Source: CAVTJL01 sp963752325 (GTDB lineage Bacteria > Pseudomonadota > Alphaproteobacteria > Geminicoccales > Geminicoccaceae). Taken from it: a stretch of DNA of 64,000 bases. The notes under the pieces were generated by a model. It ran no database searches, had not been told where the DNA came from, and was given only the letters and a program-made list of their open reading frames with translations. The stretch lies in assembly GCA_963752325.1 (NCBI GenBank), contig CAVVXU010000004.1:496001-560000 (forward strand), in the 5' to 3' direction. How positions within the stretch are numbered: position 1 is the first letter of the stretch; each line of letters begins with the position of its first letter. The position numbers were made by a program, and so were the translations under genes. Positions 37,271-46,474 of the stretch are shown in pieces.

Positions 37271-39008
37271 TCAGTAGAGGAGGCCGGCGTTCATGGCGAG
37301 GTGCTCCTGGATCGGGCCCAGCGCCAGCGCCGGAAAGAAGGTGAGGCCGCCCACGATGAGGATGACGCCGACGAGCAGCCCGACGAACAGCGGCCCGTGC
37401 GTGGGAAGGCTCCCGCCCGTCGCGGGCAGTCTCTTCTTCGCCGCGAGCGAGCCTGCGACCGCCAGCATCGGGACGATCACCATGAACCGGCCCGCCAGCA
37501 TCGCGAGCGCGCAGGGTGAGGTCGTAGAAGAGGCTGTCGGCCGAGAGCCCGGCGAAGGCGCTGCCGTTGTTGCCGGTGGCGGAGCTGAAGGCATAGAGGA
37601 TCTCGGTGAAGCCGTGCGGGCCCGCGGTTCGCGATGCCGGCCTGGCCCGCCGGCACCACCGCGGCGATCGCGGTGAGGCCGAGGAAGAAGAGGGGCAGGA
37701 CGAGCACGGCCAGCATCGTCATCTTGACCTCGCGCGCCTCGAGCTTCTTGCCCACATATTCGGGCGTGCGCCCGACCATCAGGCCGGCCACGAAGATCGT
37801 GATGACGACGAACAGCAGCATGCCGTAGAGCCCGGCGCCGACACCGCCGACGATGATCTCGCCGAGGTCGATGTTGACGAGCGGGATCATCCCGCCCAAG
37901 GGCGTGAAGCTGTCGTGCATCGCGTTGACGGCGCCGCGACGAGGCGTCGGTCGTCACGGTGGCGAAGAGGGCGGAGCCGACGATGCCGAAGCGCGTCTCC
38001 TTGCCCTCCATGTTGCCGCCCGGCTGCAGCGGCGAGGCCGCGCTCTCGACGCCGAGCGCCGTGAGCGCCGGATTGCCCTGGGCCTCGGCCCAGTAGGTGA
38101 CGCGCGACGCCGGCGAGGAAAAGCAAGCCCATGGCGGCAAGGATGGCCCAGCCCTGCCGCTGGTCGCCCACCATGCGGCCGAAGACGTTGGTGAGCCCGG
38201 CGCCGATGGCGAAGATCAGCACGAGCTGGACGAGGTTCGAGAAGCGGCGTCGGGTTCTCGAAGGGATGCGCGGAGTTGGCGTTGAAGAAGCCGCCGCCGT
38301 TGGTGCCCAGCAGCTTGATGGCCTCCTGGGAGGCCACCGGGCCCAGCGCGATCGTCTGCTGGGCGCCCTCGAGCGTGGTCGCATGCGGCGTAGGGAGCCA
38401 AGGTCTGCGGCACGCCGAGCCAGACGAAGAGGAGTGCCGCCACCAGCGAGATCGGCAGCAGCAGGTAGAGCGTGGCGCGCGTGATGTCGGCCCAGAAATT
38501 GCCGATGCCATTCGCCGACCGCCGGGCAAAGCCGCGGATCAGCGCTAGGGCCAGCGCCATGCCGGTCGCGGCGGAGAGGAAGTTCTGAACGGTGAGCGCC
38601 GCCATCTGCACGAAGTAGCGCGATGCGTGCTCTCGCCGGCGTAGTTCTGCCAGTTCGTGTTGGTCACGAAGCTGACCGCCGTGTTGAGGGCCAGGTCGGG
38701 AGCGACCGGTCCCAGGCCCTCGGGGTTGAAGCGGTAGGGCGTGCTGGAGCCGCTGCAGCGCGTAGACCGCAAGACAGCCGACGAGGTTGAGCGCCAGCAT
38801 CGCCAGAGCGTAGGTCGACCCACGACTGCTCGCGCCCGGGATCGATGCCGGCCAGCCGGTAGAGCAGCCGCTCGACGGGTGCCACGACGGGCGTGAGGAA
38901 CGTGCGCTCGCCCTCGAACACCTGCGTCATGTAGGCGCCGAGCGGCAGCACGAGCGCTGCGACGATGCCGGCGAAGACGAGGATCTGGATCCAGCCGAGA
39001 ACGGTCAT
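37271..39008 (-). CDS. kdpA: K+-transporting ATPase subunit A (KdpA; about nine frame breaks)
   Basis: The potassium-channel-like subunit. It starts at ATG 39008 (MTVLGWIQILVFAGIVAAL) and ends LGPIQEHLAMNAGLLY. Recovered selectivity-type loops and landmarks include NTAVSFVTNTNWQNYAGES, LLGTNGGGFFNANSAHPFENP, MHDSFTPLGGMIPLVNI and SSATGNNGSAFAGLSAD, all hallmarks of KdpA. Breaks occur near 38818, 38745, 38628, 38391, 38248, 38108, 37938, 37627 and 37512. Those I traced are single extra G or C bases. With every functional loop retained, the gene is probably intact in the organism and the local sequence is poor. Confidence 0.92.
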
Positions 39009-39022
39009 AGTCGGGCCGCTCC

Positions 39023-39113
39023 TCAGAACCACTCGGGCCGCAGCAGGGCCAGGAGCAGGTAGACGAGGATGATCGACGGCGCAGAGGCTGCCCAGCGTGA
39101 GGTCGAGGATCAT
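39023..39113 (-). CDS. kdpF: KdpF small subunit (one frame break)
   Basis: A tiny one-helix protein that stabilises the Kdp complex. From ATG 39113 it reads MILDLTLGSLCA and, after one extra base near 39078, IILVYLLLALLRPEWF and a stop at 39023. The ending LLLALLRPEWF is the typical KdpF C-terminus. The length of about 29 residues is normal. It lies 15 bases ahead of kdpA and directly after another tiny ORF. Confidence 0.85.
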
Positions 39114-39117
39114 GGTC

Positions 39118-39201
39118 TCAGGCCCGCTCGCACGCGGCCACATAAAGGGCCATCAGGGCGAAGCCGCCGACGATCAGCGCCACCATCAAGAGATCGAGCA
39201 T
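39118..39201 (-). CDS. Small one-helix membrane protein leading the kdp operon
   Basis: A 27-residue frame, ATG 39201 to TGA 39118, reading MLDLLMVALIVGGFALMALY then VAACERA. It is one hydrophobic helix with a charged tail, and its stop lies five bases before the kdpF ATG. The product looks like the short ORF that I recall preceding kdpF in other alphaproteobacteria. Its tight spacing and membrane character suggest a Kdp-associated microprotein. No function is established. Confidence 0.6.
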   Translation of the reverse strand: MLDLLMVALIVGGFALMALYVAACERA

Positions 39202-39280
39202 CGAAAGTCTCACTGCCTGTTCGGCTGTGGCAGTGAGGTACGACCGGGCCGCTAAAGGCGCGATGGGCATCGCGGCGGCG

Positions 39281-39303
39281 CCCTATAAAGAAAGCATAAA
39301 TGC
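39281..39303 (-). promoter_or_regulatory. KdpE box-like operator of the kdp operon
   Basis: On the minus strand this site reads CATTTATGC-TTTCTTTATAGGGC, a T-rich block resembling the enteric KdpE target (CATTTTTATAC-TTTTTTTACACC). It lies about 80 bases upstream of the first small ORF of the kdp operon, in the right orientation, and is the only AT-rich block in that interval. kdpE is encoded at the end of the same operon, so positive autoregulation is expected. Confidence 0.65.
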
Positions 39304-39342
39304 CGCCTGTCGGCCGGGCGGCCCGCTGCCCGCAGGCTTCGT

Positions 39343-40467
39343 CTAGCGCGCTGCTGCCAGGGTCGCGCGGAAGCGACGCAGGGTCAGGATGAAGAAGACG
39401 GCGCCGAGCAGCGCCATGCCGAGCAGCTGGGGCCAGACGATGCCCAGGCCGGCATCGCGGTAGAGCACGGCCTGGGCGAAGGTGACGAAATGGGCCGAGG
39501 GGAGAACCTGCACCGCGCTTTGCAGGAGAGGCGGCATGCTCTCGATCGGTGTCCGGCCGCCCGAGAGCATGTTCATCACGACGAAGACGGGGATCGAGAG
39601 GAGGCCGAACTGCGGCATGGTCGTGGCGATCGTCGAGAGCAGGATGCCCAGCGCCATGATCGCAAAGAGATAGACGCCAGCACCGAGCGCGAAGAGGGCG
39701 AGCGAGCCCGCGATGGGTATGCCCAAGAGGCCCTGGACGACGATCTCCAGCGACAGCAGGGCCGCGATCACGATGACGAGGCCGTTGGCCCAGATCTTCG
39801 CCAGCATGATCTCGCAGGACGTCACCGGCATGACCAGCAGATGCTCGAGCGTGCCGTGCTCCCGCTCGCGGATCACGGCGGCACCGCCCAGGATGATCGC
39901 CAGCACGGTCACATTGTCCAGGATCTGCATGACCGCGAGGAACCAGCTCGAATGGAGGTTCGGGTTGTACATGGCGCGGATCTGCAGGCTCACGGGCGCG
40001 CCCGCCTTGCCCTCGGCACGGCCGACAAACGTCAGGAGCTCGGTGTTGACGATGCTCTGGATGTAGCCGGCGCCGGTGCCGGCGATCGTCATCGCGGTCG
40101 CATCGACATTGAGCTGCAGGACGGGATCGCGCCCGGCCAGCACGTCCTTCTCGAAGCCCGGTGGGATGTCGAGCACGAAGGTGTAGCGGCCGGCGTCCAT
40201 GGCGGCGTCCACCGCCTTGATGTCGATCAGCCTGGGCGGCTGGAAATAAGGCTGCAGAAAGGCGCCGGCGATCGCTGTCGACAGCACCGAATGGTCCTCG
40301 TCGACGATCGCGATCGAGGCGTTGCGGAGCTCGGTCTGGACGTTGTGCGCGACGCTGTAGACCGAGAAGGTGAAGGTGAAGACGATGAGGCCCATGAGCA
40401 CGGGATCGGCCAGCAGGCTGTAGATCTCCTTGATGCCCAGCCTGTAGACGTTGGCGATCCGCTCCAT
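39343..40467 (-). CDS. ABC-2 type permease (YhhJ-like)
   Basis: A 374-residue ABC-2 membrane protein with an N-terminal helix, a large external domain (ASIAIVDEDHSVLSTAIAGAF, then VLDIPPGFEKDVLAGRDPVL) and five or more C-terminal helices containing REREHGTLEHLLVMPVT and the motif NMLSGGRTPIESMP. This is the YhhJ partner of RbbA/YhiI-type export systems. It is encoded four bases after the RbbA-like gene, so the HlyD-like protein, the double ATPase-permease and this protein form one exporter operon. The substrate is unknown, perhaps drugs or lipophilic compounds. Confidence 0.92.
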   Translation of the reverse strand: MERIANVYRLGIKEIYSLLADPVLMGLIVFTFTFSVYSVAHNVQTELRNASIAIVDEDHSVLSTAIAGAFLQPYFQPPRLIDIKAVDAAMDAGRYTFVLDIPPGFEKDVLAGRDPVLQLNVDATAMTIAGTGAGYIQSIVNTELLTFVGRAEGKAGAPVSLQIRAMYNPNLHSSWFLAVMQILDNVTVLAIILGGAAVIREREHGTLEHLLVMPVTSCEIMLAKIWANGLVIVIAALLSLEIVVQGLLGIPIAGSLALFALGAGVYLFAIMALGILLSTIATTMPQFGLLSIPVFVVMNMLSGGRTPIESMPPLLQSAVQVLPSAHFVTFAQAVLYRDAGLGIVWPQLLGMALLGAVFFILTLRRFRATLAAAR

Positions 40468-40471
40468 CGGC

Positions 40472-43204
40472 TCAGCGCTCCTGGCGGCTCAGCAGCAGGG
40501 TCGCGATGGCCCAAAAGGCGAAGCAGAAGCCGATCAGGGCCAGGATGCTCGGCAGCAGGGCCGCAAAGCCCAGGCCCTTGTTGAAGACGCCGGCGCTGAT
40601 CTGCTGGAAGTAGAGGGCCGGAAAGGCGTGGCCGACCACGGCACCGGCGCCGGTCACCGTCGATGCCGGATAGAGCATGCCGGAGAAGTTGACCGTCGGG
40701 ATCATGACGACGATGGCGCTCGCGAAGATCGCGGCGATCTGCGAGCGCACGAAGGTCGAGACGACGAGCCCGAAGCCCGTGGCGGCCGTGACGTAAACCA
40801 GGGCCCCCAGGGTCAATGCCGGCACGCTGCCCGGCAGGTCCAGGCCGAAGACTGCCAGCATCATCGGCACCAGGAGGGCAAAGCTCATCATCGCGAGGGC
40901 CACATAGGGCAGCTGCTTGCCCAGCAGGAACTCGAGGCGCCCGGCCGGCGCCGCATAGAGGTTGACGATCGAGCCCAGCTCCTTCTCGCGCACCACGCCC
41001 AGGGCCGTCAGCATCGCCGGGATCATGATCAAGAGCATCATCAGCACGCCCGGCGGGATGGCGTACTGGGAGCGGAAGGCTTGGTTGTAGCGAAAGCGCG
41101 GCTCGACGCTCGCCGGGTAGTAGCTCGGCGTCTCGCCGGTCTCGCGCATCGCAAGGTCGGCCAGGTAGGACGAGAGCACGCCCTGCGCGTAGCTGCGGAC
41201 GGTCTCGGCCCGGTTTGTGTTGGAGCCGTCGAGCCACACGCCCACCTCGGGCGTGCGTCCGGTCAGGAGGTCGCGCCCGAAGCTCGGCAGTACCACGATG
41301 GCGAGCGAGATCTCGCCGGCCCGCATCCGACGGTCGAGATCGGCGAAGCTCGCGAGCGGCGGGCGCTGGGCGAAGTAGCGCGAGCTCGAAAGCGCCTCGA
41401 GCAGCATCTCGCTCTCGCGCGAGCGGTCCTCGTCGAGGGCGGCGTAGGACAGCCGCTCGACGTCGAAGGTGATGCCGAAGCCGATCGCCAGCATCAGGAC
41501 GAGCGGGCCCAAAAGGGCGAAGGCGATGCGGATGGGGTCGCGCGCGATCTCCATCGCCTCGCGCCTGGCGAAGGCCCAGATCCGTGACGGCGAGAGCCCG
41601 CCTCGGCCCGGCGCAGGCTGCCTCACCGGCGAGGGCAGCTCGGGCGGCCGGGCTTCGGTCACGGCCTCGGCCCCGGCGGCCTCGAGGCAGGCGATGAACG
41701 CCTCCTCGAGCGAGCCGCCTCCGTGCTGTCGGCGCAGCGCCTCCGGAGTGCCCTGGGCCAGCACCTTGCCGGCATGCATCAGCGAAATGCGATCGCAGCG
41801 CTCCGCCTCATTCATGAAGTGGGTCGAGATGAAGATCGTGACACCGTCCTGGCGGGACAGCTCGATCAGCAGCGCCCAGAAACCGTCGCGGGCGATCGGA
41901 TCGACGCCGGAGGTGGGCTCGTCGAGGATCAGGATCTCGGGCTTGTGCAGCACCGCCACGGCGAGCTGGAGGCGCTGGCGCACGCCCAGCGGCAGGCTCT
42001 CGGGTACCTCGCCCGCCGACTCGCCGAGGTCGAACCGCTCGATCAGCTCCGCGACACGGGCGGTCCGCTGCTCCTTGGGCAGATGAAAAAGCTGGGCGTG
42101 CAGCTCCAGATTGTGCCGCACCGTCAGCTCGGCATAGAGCGAGAAGGACTGCGACATGTAGCCGACGCGCCGGCGTGCCGCCATGCCGTCCGCATCGATG
42201 GGCCTGCCGAAGAGCCGCGCCTCGCCCTCGCTGGCGGTGAGAAGGCCCGTCAGCATCTTCATCGTGGTGGTCTTGCCGCAGCCGTTCGAGCCGAGAAATC
42301 CGAAGATCTCGCCGGGCTCGATGCGAAAGCTCACATGGTCGACGGCCGTGAAGCTGCCGAAGCGCATGGTGAGGCCCGAGGCCTCGATTGCCGGCGGGCC
42401 CGGCCGGGGCTGGCGCTGCGGCAGCGTCACCACACGGTGCCCCCGCCGTGCCGCCTCCGGCAGGAGGGCGATGAAAGCAGCCTCGAGCGTGTCGCCGCCG
42501 GCCTGGGCCATGAGGGCCTCGGGCGAGCCCTCGGCCAGGACGCGCCCGCCATGCATCGCGATCAGATGCTCGAAGCTCTCCGCCTCCGACATGTAGGCGG
42601 TGGCGACGACGACGCTCACGCCCGGCCGGCGCTGCCGCAGGCGCTGGATCAGCTCCCAGAAGCGGCGCCGCGAGAGCGGGTCCACGCCCGTCGTCGGCTC
42701 GTCGAGGATCAAGAGGTCGGGGTCGTGGATCAGCGCGCAGCACAGCGCCAGCTTCTGTTTCATCCCGCCCGAGAGCTTGCCGGCCTGGCGATCGGCGAAG
42801 GGATCGAGGCCCGTGCCCCTCAAAAGCTCGTCGATGCGCTCGCTGCGCTCGGCCGCGGACTGGCCGTAGAGCCGCCCGAAGAAGTCGACGTTCTCGCGGA
42901 CGGAGAGCGTGGGGTAGAGGTTCCTCCCCAGGCCTTGCGGCATGTAGGCGATCCGGGCGCAGACCGCGTTCCGGTGGCGCGCATCGCCCATCGGCCCACC
43001 GAGTACGGTGACCTTGCCCGTCTGCAGCCGGCGCACGCCTGCGACGAGCCCCAAAAGCGTCGACTTGCCGACCCCGTCGGGCCCGACGAGCCCCACCATC
43101 CGTCCCGCCGGGATCGCCAACGACACGCCGTCCAGCGCCAGGGTGCCGCCATAGCGATGCGTCACGCCCTCCAGCGCGGCGATCGGCTCGGCCGGCAGCG
43201 TCAC
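40472..43204 (-). CDS. rbbA: RbbA-like double ABC ATPase fused to ABC-2 permease
   Basis: A 910-residue protein. NBD1 has Walker A GPDGVGKST (the RbbA-type form), signature LSGGMKQK and Walker B LLILDEPTTGVD. NBD2 has Walker A GSNGCGKTT, the family's unusual signature LPLGVRQR and Walker B ILILDEPTSGVD. From about residue 545 an ABC-2 permease half follows (PIRIAFALLGPLVLMLAIGFG, then REKELGSIVNLYAAP). E. coli RbbA has this architecture and was described as a ribosome-associated ATPase, but the gene context (an HlyD protein upstream, an ABC-2 partner downstream) indicates an exporter. Its ATG overlaps the HlyD-family gene stop. Confidence 0.94.
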   Translation of the reverse strand: MTLPAEPIAALEGVTHRYGGTLALDGVSLAIPAGRMVGLVGPDGVGKSTLLGLVAGVRRLQTGKVTVLGGPMGDARHRNAVCARIAYMPQGLGRNLYPTLSVRENVDFFGRLYGQSAAERSERIDELLRGTGLDPFADRQAGKLSGGMKQKLALCCALIHDPDLLILDEPTTGVDPLSRRRFWELIQRLRQRRPGVSVVVATAYMSEAESFEHLIAMHGGRVLAEGSPEALMAQAGGDTLEAAFIALLPEAARRGHRVVTLPQRQPRPGPPAIEASGLTMRFGSFTAVDHVSFRIEPGEIFGFLGSNGCGKTTTMKMLTGLLTASEGEARLFGRPIDADGMAARRRVGYMSQSFSLYAELTVRHNLELHAQLFHLPKEQRTARVAELIERFDLGESAGEVPESLPLGVRQRLQLAVAVLHKPEILILDEPTSGVDPIARDGFWALLIELSRQDGVTIFISTHFMNEAERCDRISLMHAGKVLAQGTPEALRRQHGGGSLEEAFIACLEAAGAEAVTEARPPELPSPVRQPAPGRGGLSPSRIWAFARREAMEIARDPIRIAFALLGPLVLMLAIGFGITFDVERLSYAALDEDRSRESEMLLEALSSSRYFAQRPPLASFADLDRRMRAGEISLAIVVLPSFGRDLLTGRTPEVGVWLDGSNTNRAETVRSYAQGVLSSYLADLAMRETGETPSYYPASVEPRFRYNQAFRSQYAIPPGVLMMLLIMIPAMLTALGVVREKELGSIVNLYAAPAGRLEFLLGKQLPYVALAMMSFALLVPMMLAVFGLDLPGSVPALTLGALVYVTAATGFGLVVSTFVRSQIAAIFASAIVVMIPTVNFSGMLYPASTVTGAGAVVGHAFPALYFQQISAGVFNKGLGFAALLPSILALIGFCFAFWAIATLLLSRQER

Positions 43205-44181
43205 GGCAGCTTGACCGCCAGCGATTCCGGCCAGGGCGCGCTCTTGACGATGCGCACCACCGCCACGCCCGGCACGCCGGTCTTCACCACCTCTTGGTAT
43301 TTCAGCAGGATGTCGACCGGGATCTGCAGGCGCACGCGGAACATCAGCTTCTCGCGCTCGCTCTGCGTCTCGACATATTTGGGCGTGAATTGGGCCTCCG
43401 AGGCGACGAAGGTGACCTTGGCCGGGATCACATATTGCGGCGCCGCGTCGAGGATGATCCGCGCCTCCGCACCCAGCGCCAGCCGACCTGCCTCGTCGGT
43501 CGGCAGATAGACGTCCATGTAGACGTCGGTGAGATCGAGGAGCGAGACGACCCGGCCGCCCGCCGCCAGCACCTCGCCCGGCTCGGCCAGCCGGTACTGC
43601 ACGCGGCCCTGGCGGGGTGCCGTCAGCGTGTAGTCCGCAAGGTTGGCCCTGAGCGCCGCGAGGCTCGCCTTGGCCGCCTCGATCGCCGCCTCGGCCGAGC
43701 TCACCTGCGCCTTGGCGGTGTTGAGCGCCGCCCCCGCCGTGATCTGCGCCGAGCGTCGCTGGTCCAGCGTCTCGCCCGTGGCATAGCCACGGCCGGCCAG
43801 GGTCTCCGATCGATGCAGCTCGGCCGTCGCGAGGTCCAGCTCGCCCTGCCGTTGGATGACCAGCGAGTGCGCCTGGACGAGCTCGTGCTCGGCCTGGTTG
43901 ACCGCCGCCTCGGAGGCGCGCACCTGCGCCTCGAGCGCCGTCGAGTCCATGCGGGCGATCACCTGGTCCTGCTTGACCATCTGGCCTTCGTCGACCAGCA
44001 CCTCGGCCACGCGCCCGGCGAACTTCGTCGCCACGTCGATCCGATCCGCCTCGATCCGGCCGTTCGCCCTGGCGAATCCTTCCGGAAGGCTGTCTCGCTG
44101 CCTGGCCAGCCAGAGCCAGCCGCCGGCACCCAGGGCGGCCAGCACGACGACGATCAGCCCGATCCGAAATCCGCGGCTCAT
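43201..44181 (-). CDS. HlyD-family membrane fusion protein (YhiI-like)
   Basis: The periplasmic adaptor of the RbbA-type exporter, about 326 residues from ATG 44181 (MSRGFRIGLIVVVLAALGAG), whose first helix anchors it in the inner membrane. The lipoyl halves are ATKFAGRVAEVLVDEGQMVKQDQ and LTAPRQGRVQYRLAEPGEVLAAGG, separated by a long coiled coil (QVRASEAAVNQAEHELVQAH and onward). The stop overlaps the RbbA-like ATG (ATGA). A longer frame to 44286 is possible, but it lacks a membrane helix and has poor composition. Confidence 0.92.
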   Translation of the reverse strand: MSRGFRIGLIVVVLAALGAGGWLWLARQRDSLPEGFARANGRIEADRIDVATKFAGRVAEVLVDEGQMVKQDQVIARMDSTALEAQVRASEAAVNQAEHELVQAHSLVIQRQGELDLATAELHRSETLAGRGYATGETLDQRRSAQITAGAALNTAKAQVSSAEAAIEAAKASLAALRANLADYTLTAPRQGRVQYRLAEPGEVLAAGGRVVSLLDLTDVYMDVYLPTDEAGRLALGAEARIILDAAPQYVIPAKVTFVASEAQFTPKYVETQSEREKLMFRVRLQIPVDILLKYQEVVKTGVPGVAVVRIVKSAPWPESLAVKLP

Positions 44182-44391
44182 GAGCCCCAACTCTCTGCCG
44201 ACATCGCTCCCGGCGCTCGTGCTGGCCGAGCGCTCTCCCCTTGGTCCCCGGAAGGCCATCGACACCACCATCTGCCGATCTGGCAAGGCGCTTGGTGCCG
44301 CATCGGCAGCTTGGGAGGATGGGGCGGGTGTCGTGGCGTCAGTGAGGATGGCGCCTGGGCGAGGGGCAGGTCGCAGCGTGGGCCCGGCCCG

Positions 44392-44733
44392 TCATCGATC
44401 GCTGCCGGGCCCGCCCGTCAGAAGATCGGGCTGTGCCAGGATCTCGTCCAGCGACCAGGCGCGCCCGGGAACGTTGCCCTCGAGACCGTCGACGCAGCTG
44501 CACGGGCTGCCGTGCGGCAGATCCGAGGCCGTCTCGCAGAAGCTCCGATGGGTGACGCACAGCATCTCGTGGCTGCTCCCGTCCGCGCGCGACGGCCGGG
44601 GTGCCGTGGGAGAGGCGGCGAGGCCGCCGTCGTGCGCCGCGGCGAAAGCCAGCCCGCCGGCAGTCAAGCCCGCTGCAAGTAGAGACGAGAGCAATCGAGG
44701 GGCTCTATTCCATCTACGCATCTCTATGGCCAT
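44392..44733 (-). CDS. Small exported Cys-rich hypothetical protein
   Basis: A 113-residue frame with an N-terminal signal peptide (APRLLSSLLAAGLTAGGLAFAAA). The mature part carries four cysteines: MLCVTHRSFCETAS and GSPCSCVDGLEGNVPGRAW. The PCSC motif followed by G-x-V looks like a conserved periplasmic, perhaps metal- or redox-linked, protein, but I do not recognise the family. It lies 210 bases upstream of the HlyD gene on the same strand and is probably a separate unit. Two near starts exist (44733, 44721). Confidence 0.6.
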   Translation of the reverse strand: MAIEMRRWNRAPRLLSSLLAAGLTAGGLAFAAAHDGGLAASPTAPRPSRADGSSHEMLCVTHRSFCETASDLPHGSPCSCVDGLEGNVPGRAWSLDEILAQPDLLTGGPGSDR

Positions 44734-44938
44734 CTTATAAGACTATATCAACAGCGACCGATATGTACGGGCGGCAGGAAATTTCAATCGCAAGCGAAGT
44801 GCGGATGGATCAACACAGAGTGTACGGAATCTCACTTGTGCCGATCGATACGGCGTGAGATTCTCACGCTAACGCGGGATTTCTCTTCGAGAGGCCGCGA
44901 GGCGGGGATTGTGGGCGGTCTTTGTGCGCCACGAGGCC

Positions 44939-46474
44939 CTAGTCGACGATCGCCGTGTGGTCCGCCGCGGCGTGCCGGGGGGCTCTCTTGAACACGACGA
45001 GCAGCGGGACCACGGCCAGCACGGCCAGCATCAGGAGCTTGTAGTCGTCGACATAGGCGATGATCTGCGCCTGCTGGGTGATCACGGCGTTGAGAGCGGC
45101 ACGCCCGGCGGCGGTCATCGGGCTCCAGAACTGCTCGACCGACGGGCTCGCCAGGCCCGGATTGACCGCCGTGATGTGCTGCGCGATTTCCGCATGGTTG
45201 ATCTGCGTGTTCCGCGTTAGCAGGCTCGAGACGACGGAGATGCCGACGCTCGAGCCGATATTGCGCGAGAGGTTGTAGAAGCCCGCGCCCTCGGTGCGCT
45301 GCTGGGTGGTCAGCGTCGAGAGCGTGGCCGTGCTGAGCGGAACGAAGAGGAAGCCCAGGCCGGCGCCCTGAACCACGCCGATGAGGACGATGGCCTCCTG
45401 GGACACGTCTGGCGTCCATCCGGTCATCTCGTAGAAGGACCAGGCCGTGAGCCCGAGGCCGATGCCCAGGATGAGGCGGGTGTCGAGCCTCCCGATCAGC
45501 CGGCCTGCCACCATCATCGCCATCATGGTGCCGAACCCGCGCGGCCCCATCACGAGGCCGGCGGTGACGATCGGGTAGTCCATGAGGTCCTGCAGATAGG
45601 GCGGCTGCAGCGCCAGCGAGGCGTAGTAGGTCACGCCGACGATGGCGATGAAGAGCGTGCCGGCCGCGAAGTTGCGGTCGCGGAACAGGGCCGGCCGCAC
45701 GAAGGGTGCCTCGGCCGTGAAGGTGTGGACGAGAAAGATGTAGAAGGCAGAGGCGGCGATGATCGCCTCGATGATGATCTCGCCCGAGCTGAGCCAGTCG
45801 AGCTGCTCGCCGCGATCGAGCATCATCTGAAAAGCGCCGATGGCGATGCTGAGCGAGCCGAAGCCGAGCCAGTCGAGCCGCGCATTGTTGTTCTTGGCCG
45901 TCTCGGGAAGGAAGGTGGTGATGCCGAGAAAGGCGAGGCAGCCGATCGGCAGGTTGATGTAGAAAACCCAGCGCCAGCTGTAGCTCTCGGTGAGCCAGCC
46001 GCCGAGGATGGGCCCCAGGATCGGGCCCACCATCACCGCCACCCCGAAAAGCGCCATCGCCGAGCCGTGCTTCTCCTTCGGATAGATGTCGAACAGCACG
46101 GCCTGCGAGAGGGGCACCAGCGCCGCGCCGAACATGCCCTGCAGGACGCGGAAGAGCACGATCTCGGTCAGGCTCTGCGCCATGCCGCACAGCATCGAGG
46201 CGAGGGTGAAGCCCGCGACCGAGGCGAGGAAGAGGCGCTTGCGCCCGAACCGCCCGGCGAGGAAGCCGGTGGGGGGCGTCATGATGGCCGCGGCCGTGAT
46301 GTAGGAGGTCAGGACCCAGTTGATCTGGTCCTGGCTCGCCGAGACGCTGCCGCGGATATAGGGCAGGGCCACATTGGCGATGGTCGTGTCCAGCGCCTGC
46401 ATGATGGTGGCGAGGATCACGCAGACGGTGATCGCCAGGCGAAGGCCGTCGCCGCCGGCCCGATCGGCGGCCAT
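44939..46474 (-). CDS. emrB: DHA2-family MFS drug efflux transporter (EmrB type)
   Basis: 511 residues with about 14 membrane helices. DHA2 signatures are ATIMQALDTTIANVALPYI, WVLTSYITAAAIMTPPTGFLAGRFGRKRLF and the motif C segment GVAVMVGPILGPILGGWLTE. A proton-driven exporter of hydrophobic drugs that works with the adjacent EmrA-like adaptor, whose stop overlaps its ATG by one base. The pair is divergent from a LysR-type regulator. The gene is intact. The substrate range is unknown. Confidence 0.94.
   Translation of the reverse strand: MAADRAGGDGLRLAITVCVILATIMQALDTTIANVALPYIRGSVSASQDQINWVLTSYITAAAIMTPPTGFLAGRFGRKRLFLASVAGFTLASMLCGMAQSLTEIVLFRVLQGMFGAALVPLSQAVLFDIYPKEKHGSAMALFGVAVMVGPILGPILGGWLTESYSWRWVFYINLPIGCLAFLGITTFLPETAKNNNARLDWLGFGSLSIAIGAFQMMLDRGEQLDWLSSGEIIIEAIIAASAFYIFLVHTFTAEAPFVRPALFRDRNFAAGTLFIAIVGVTYYASLALQPPYLQDLMDYPIVTAGLVMGPRGFGTMMAMMVAGRLIGRLDTRLILGIGLGLTAWSFYEMTGWTPDVSQEAIVLIGVVQGAGLGFLFVPLSTATLSTLTTQQRTEGAGFYNLSRNIGSSVGISVVSSLLTRNTQINHAEIAQHITAVNPGLASPSVEQFWSPMTAAGRAALNAVITQQAQIIAYVDDYKLLMLAVLAVVPLLVVFKRAPRHAAADHTAIVD

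Noticed and set aside
37271..39008. Programmed frameshifting in kdpA
   Set aside because: About nine breaks without slippery heptamers or downstream structures, in a gene never known to need recoding; sequence error is far simpler.
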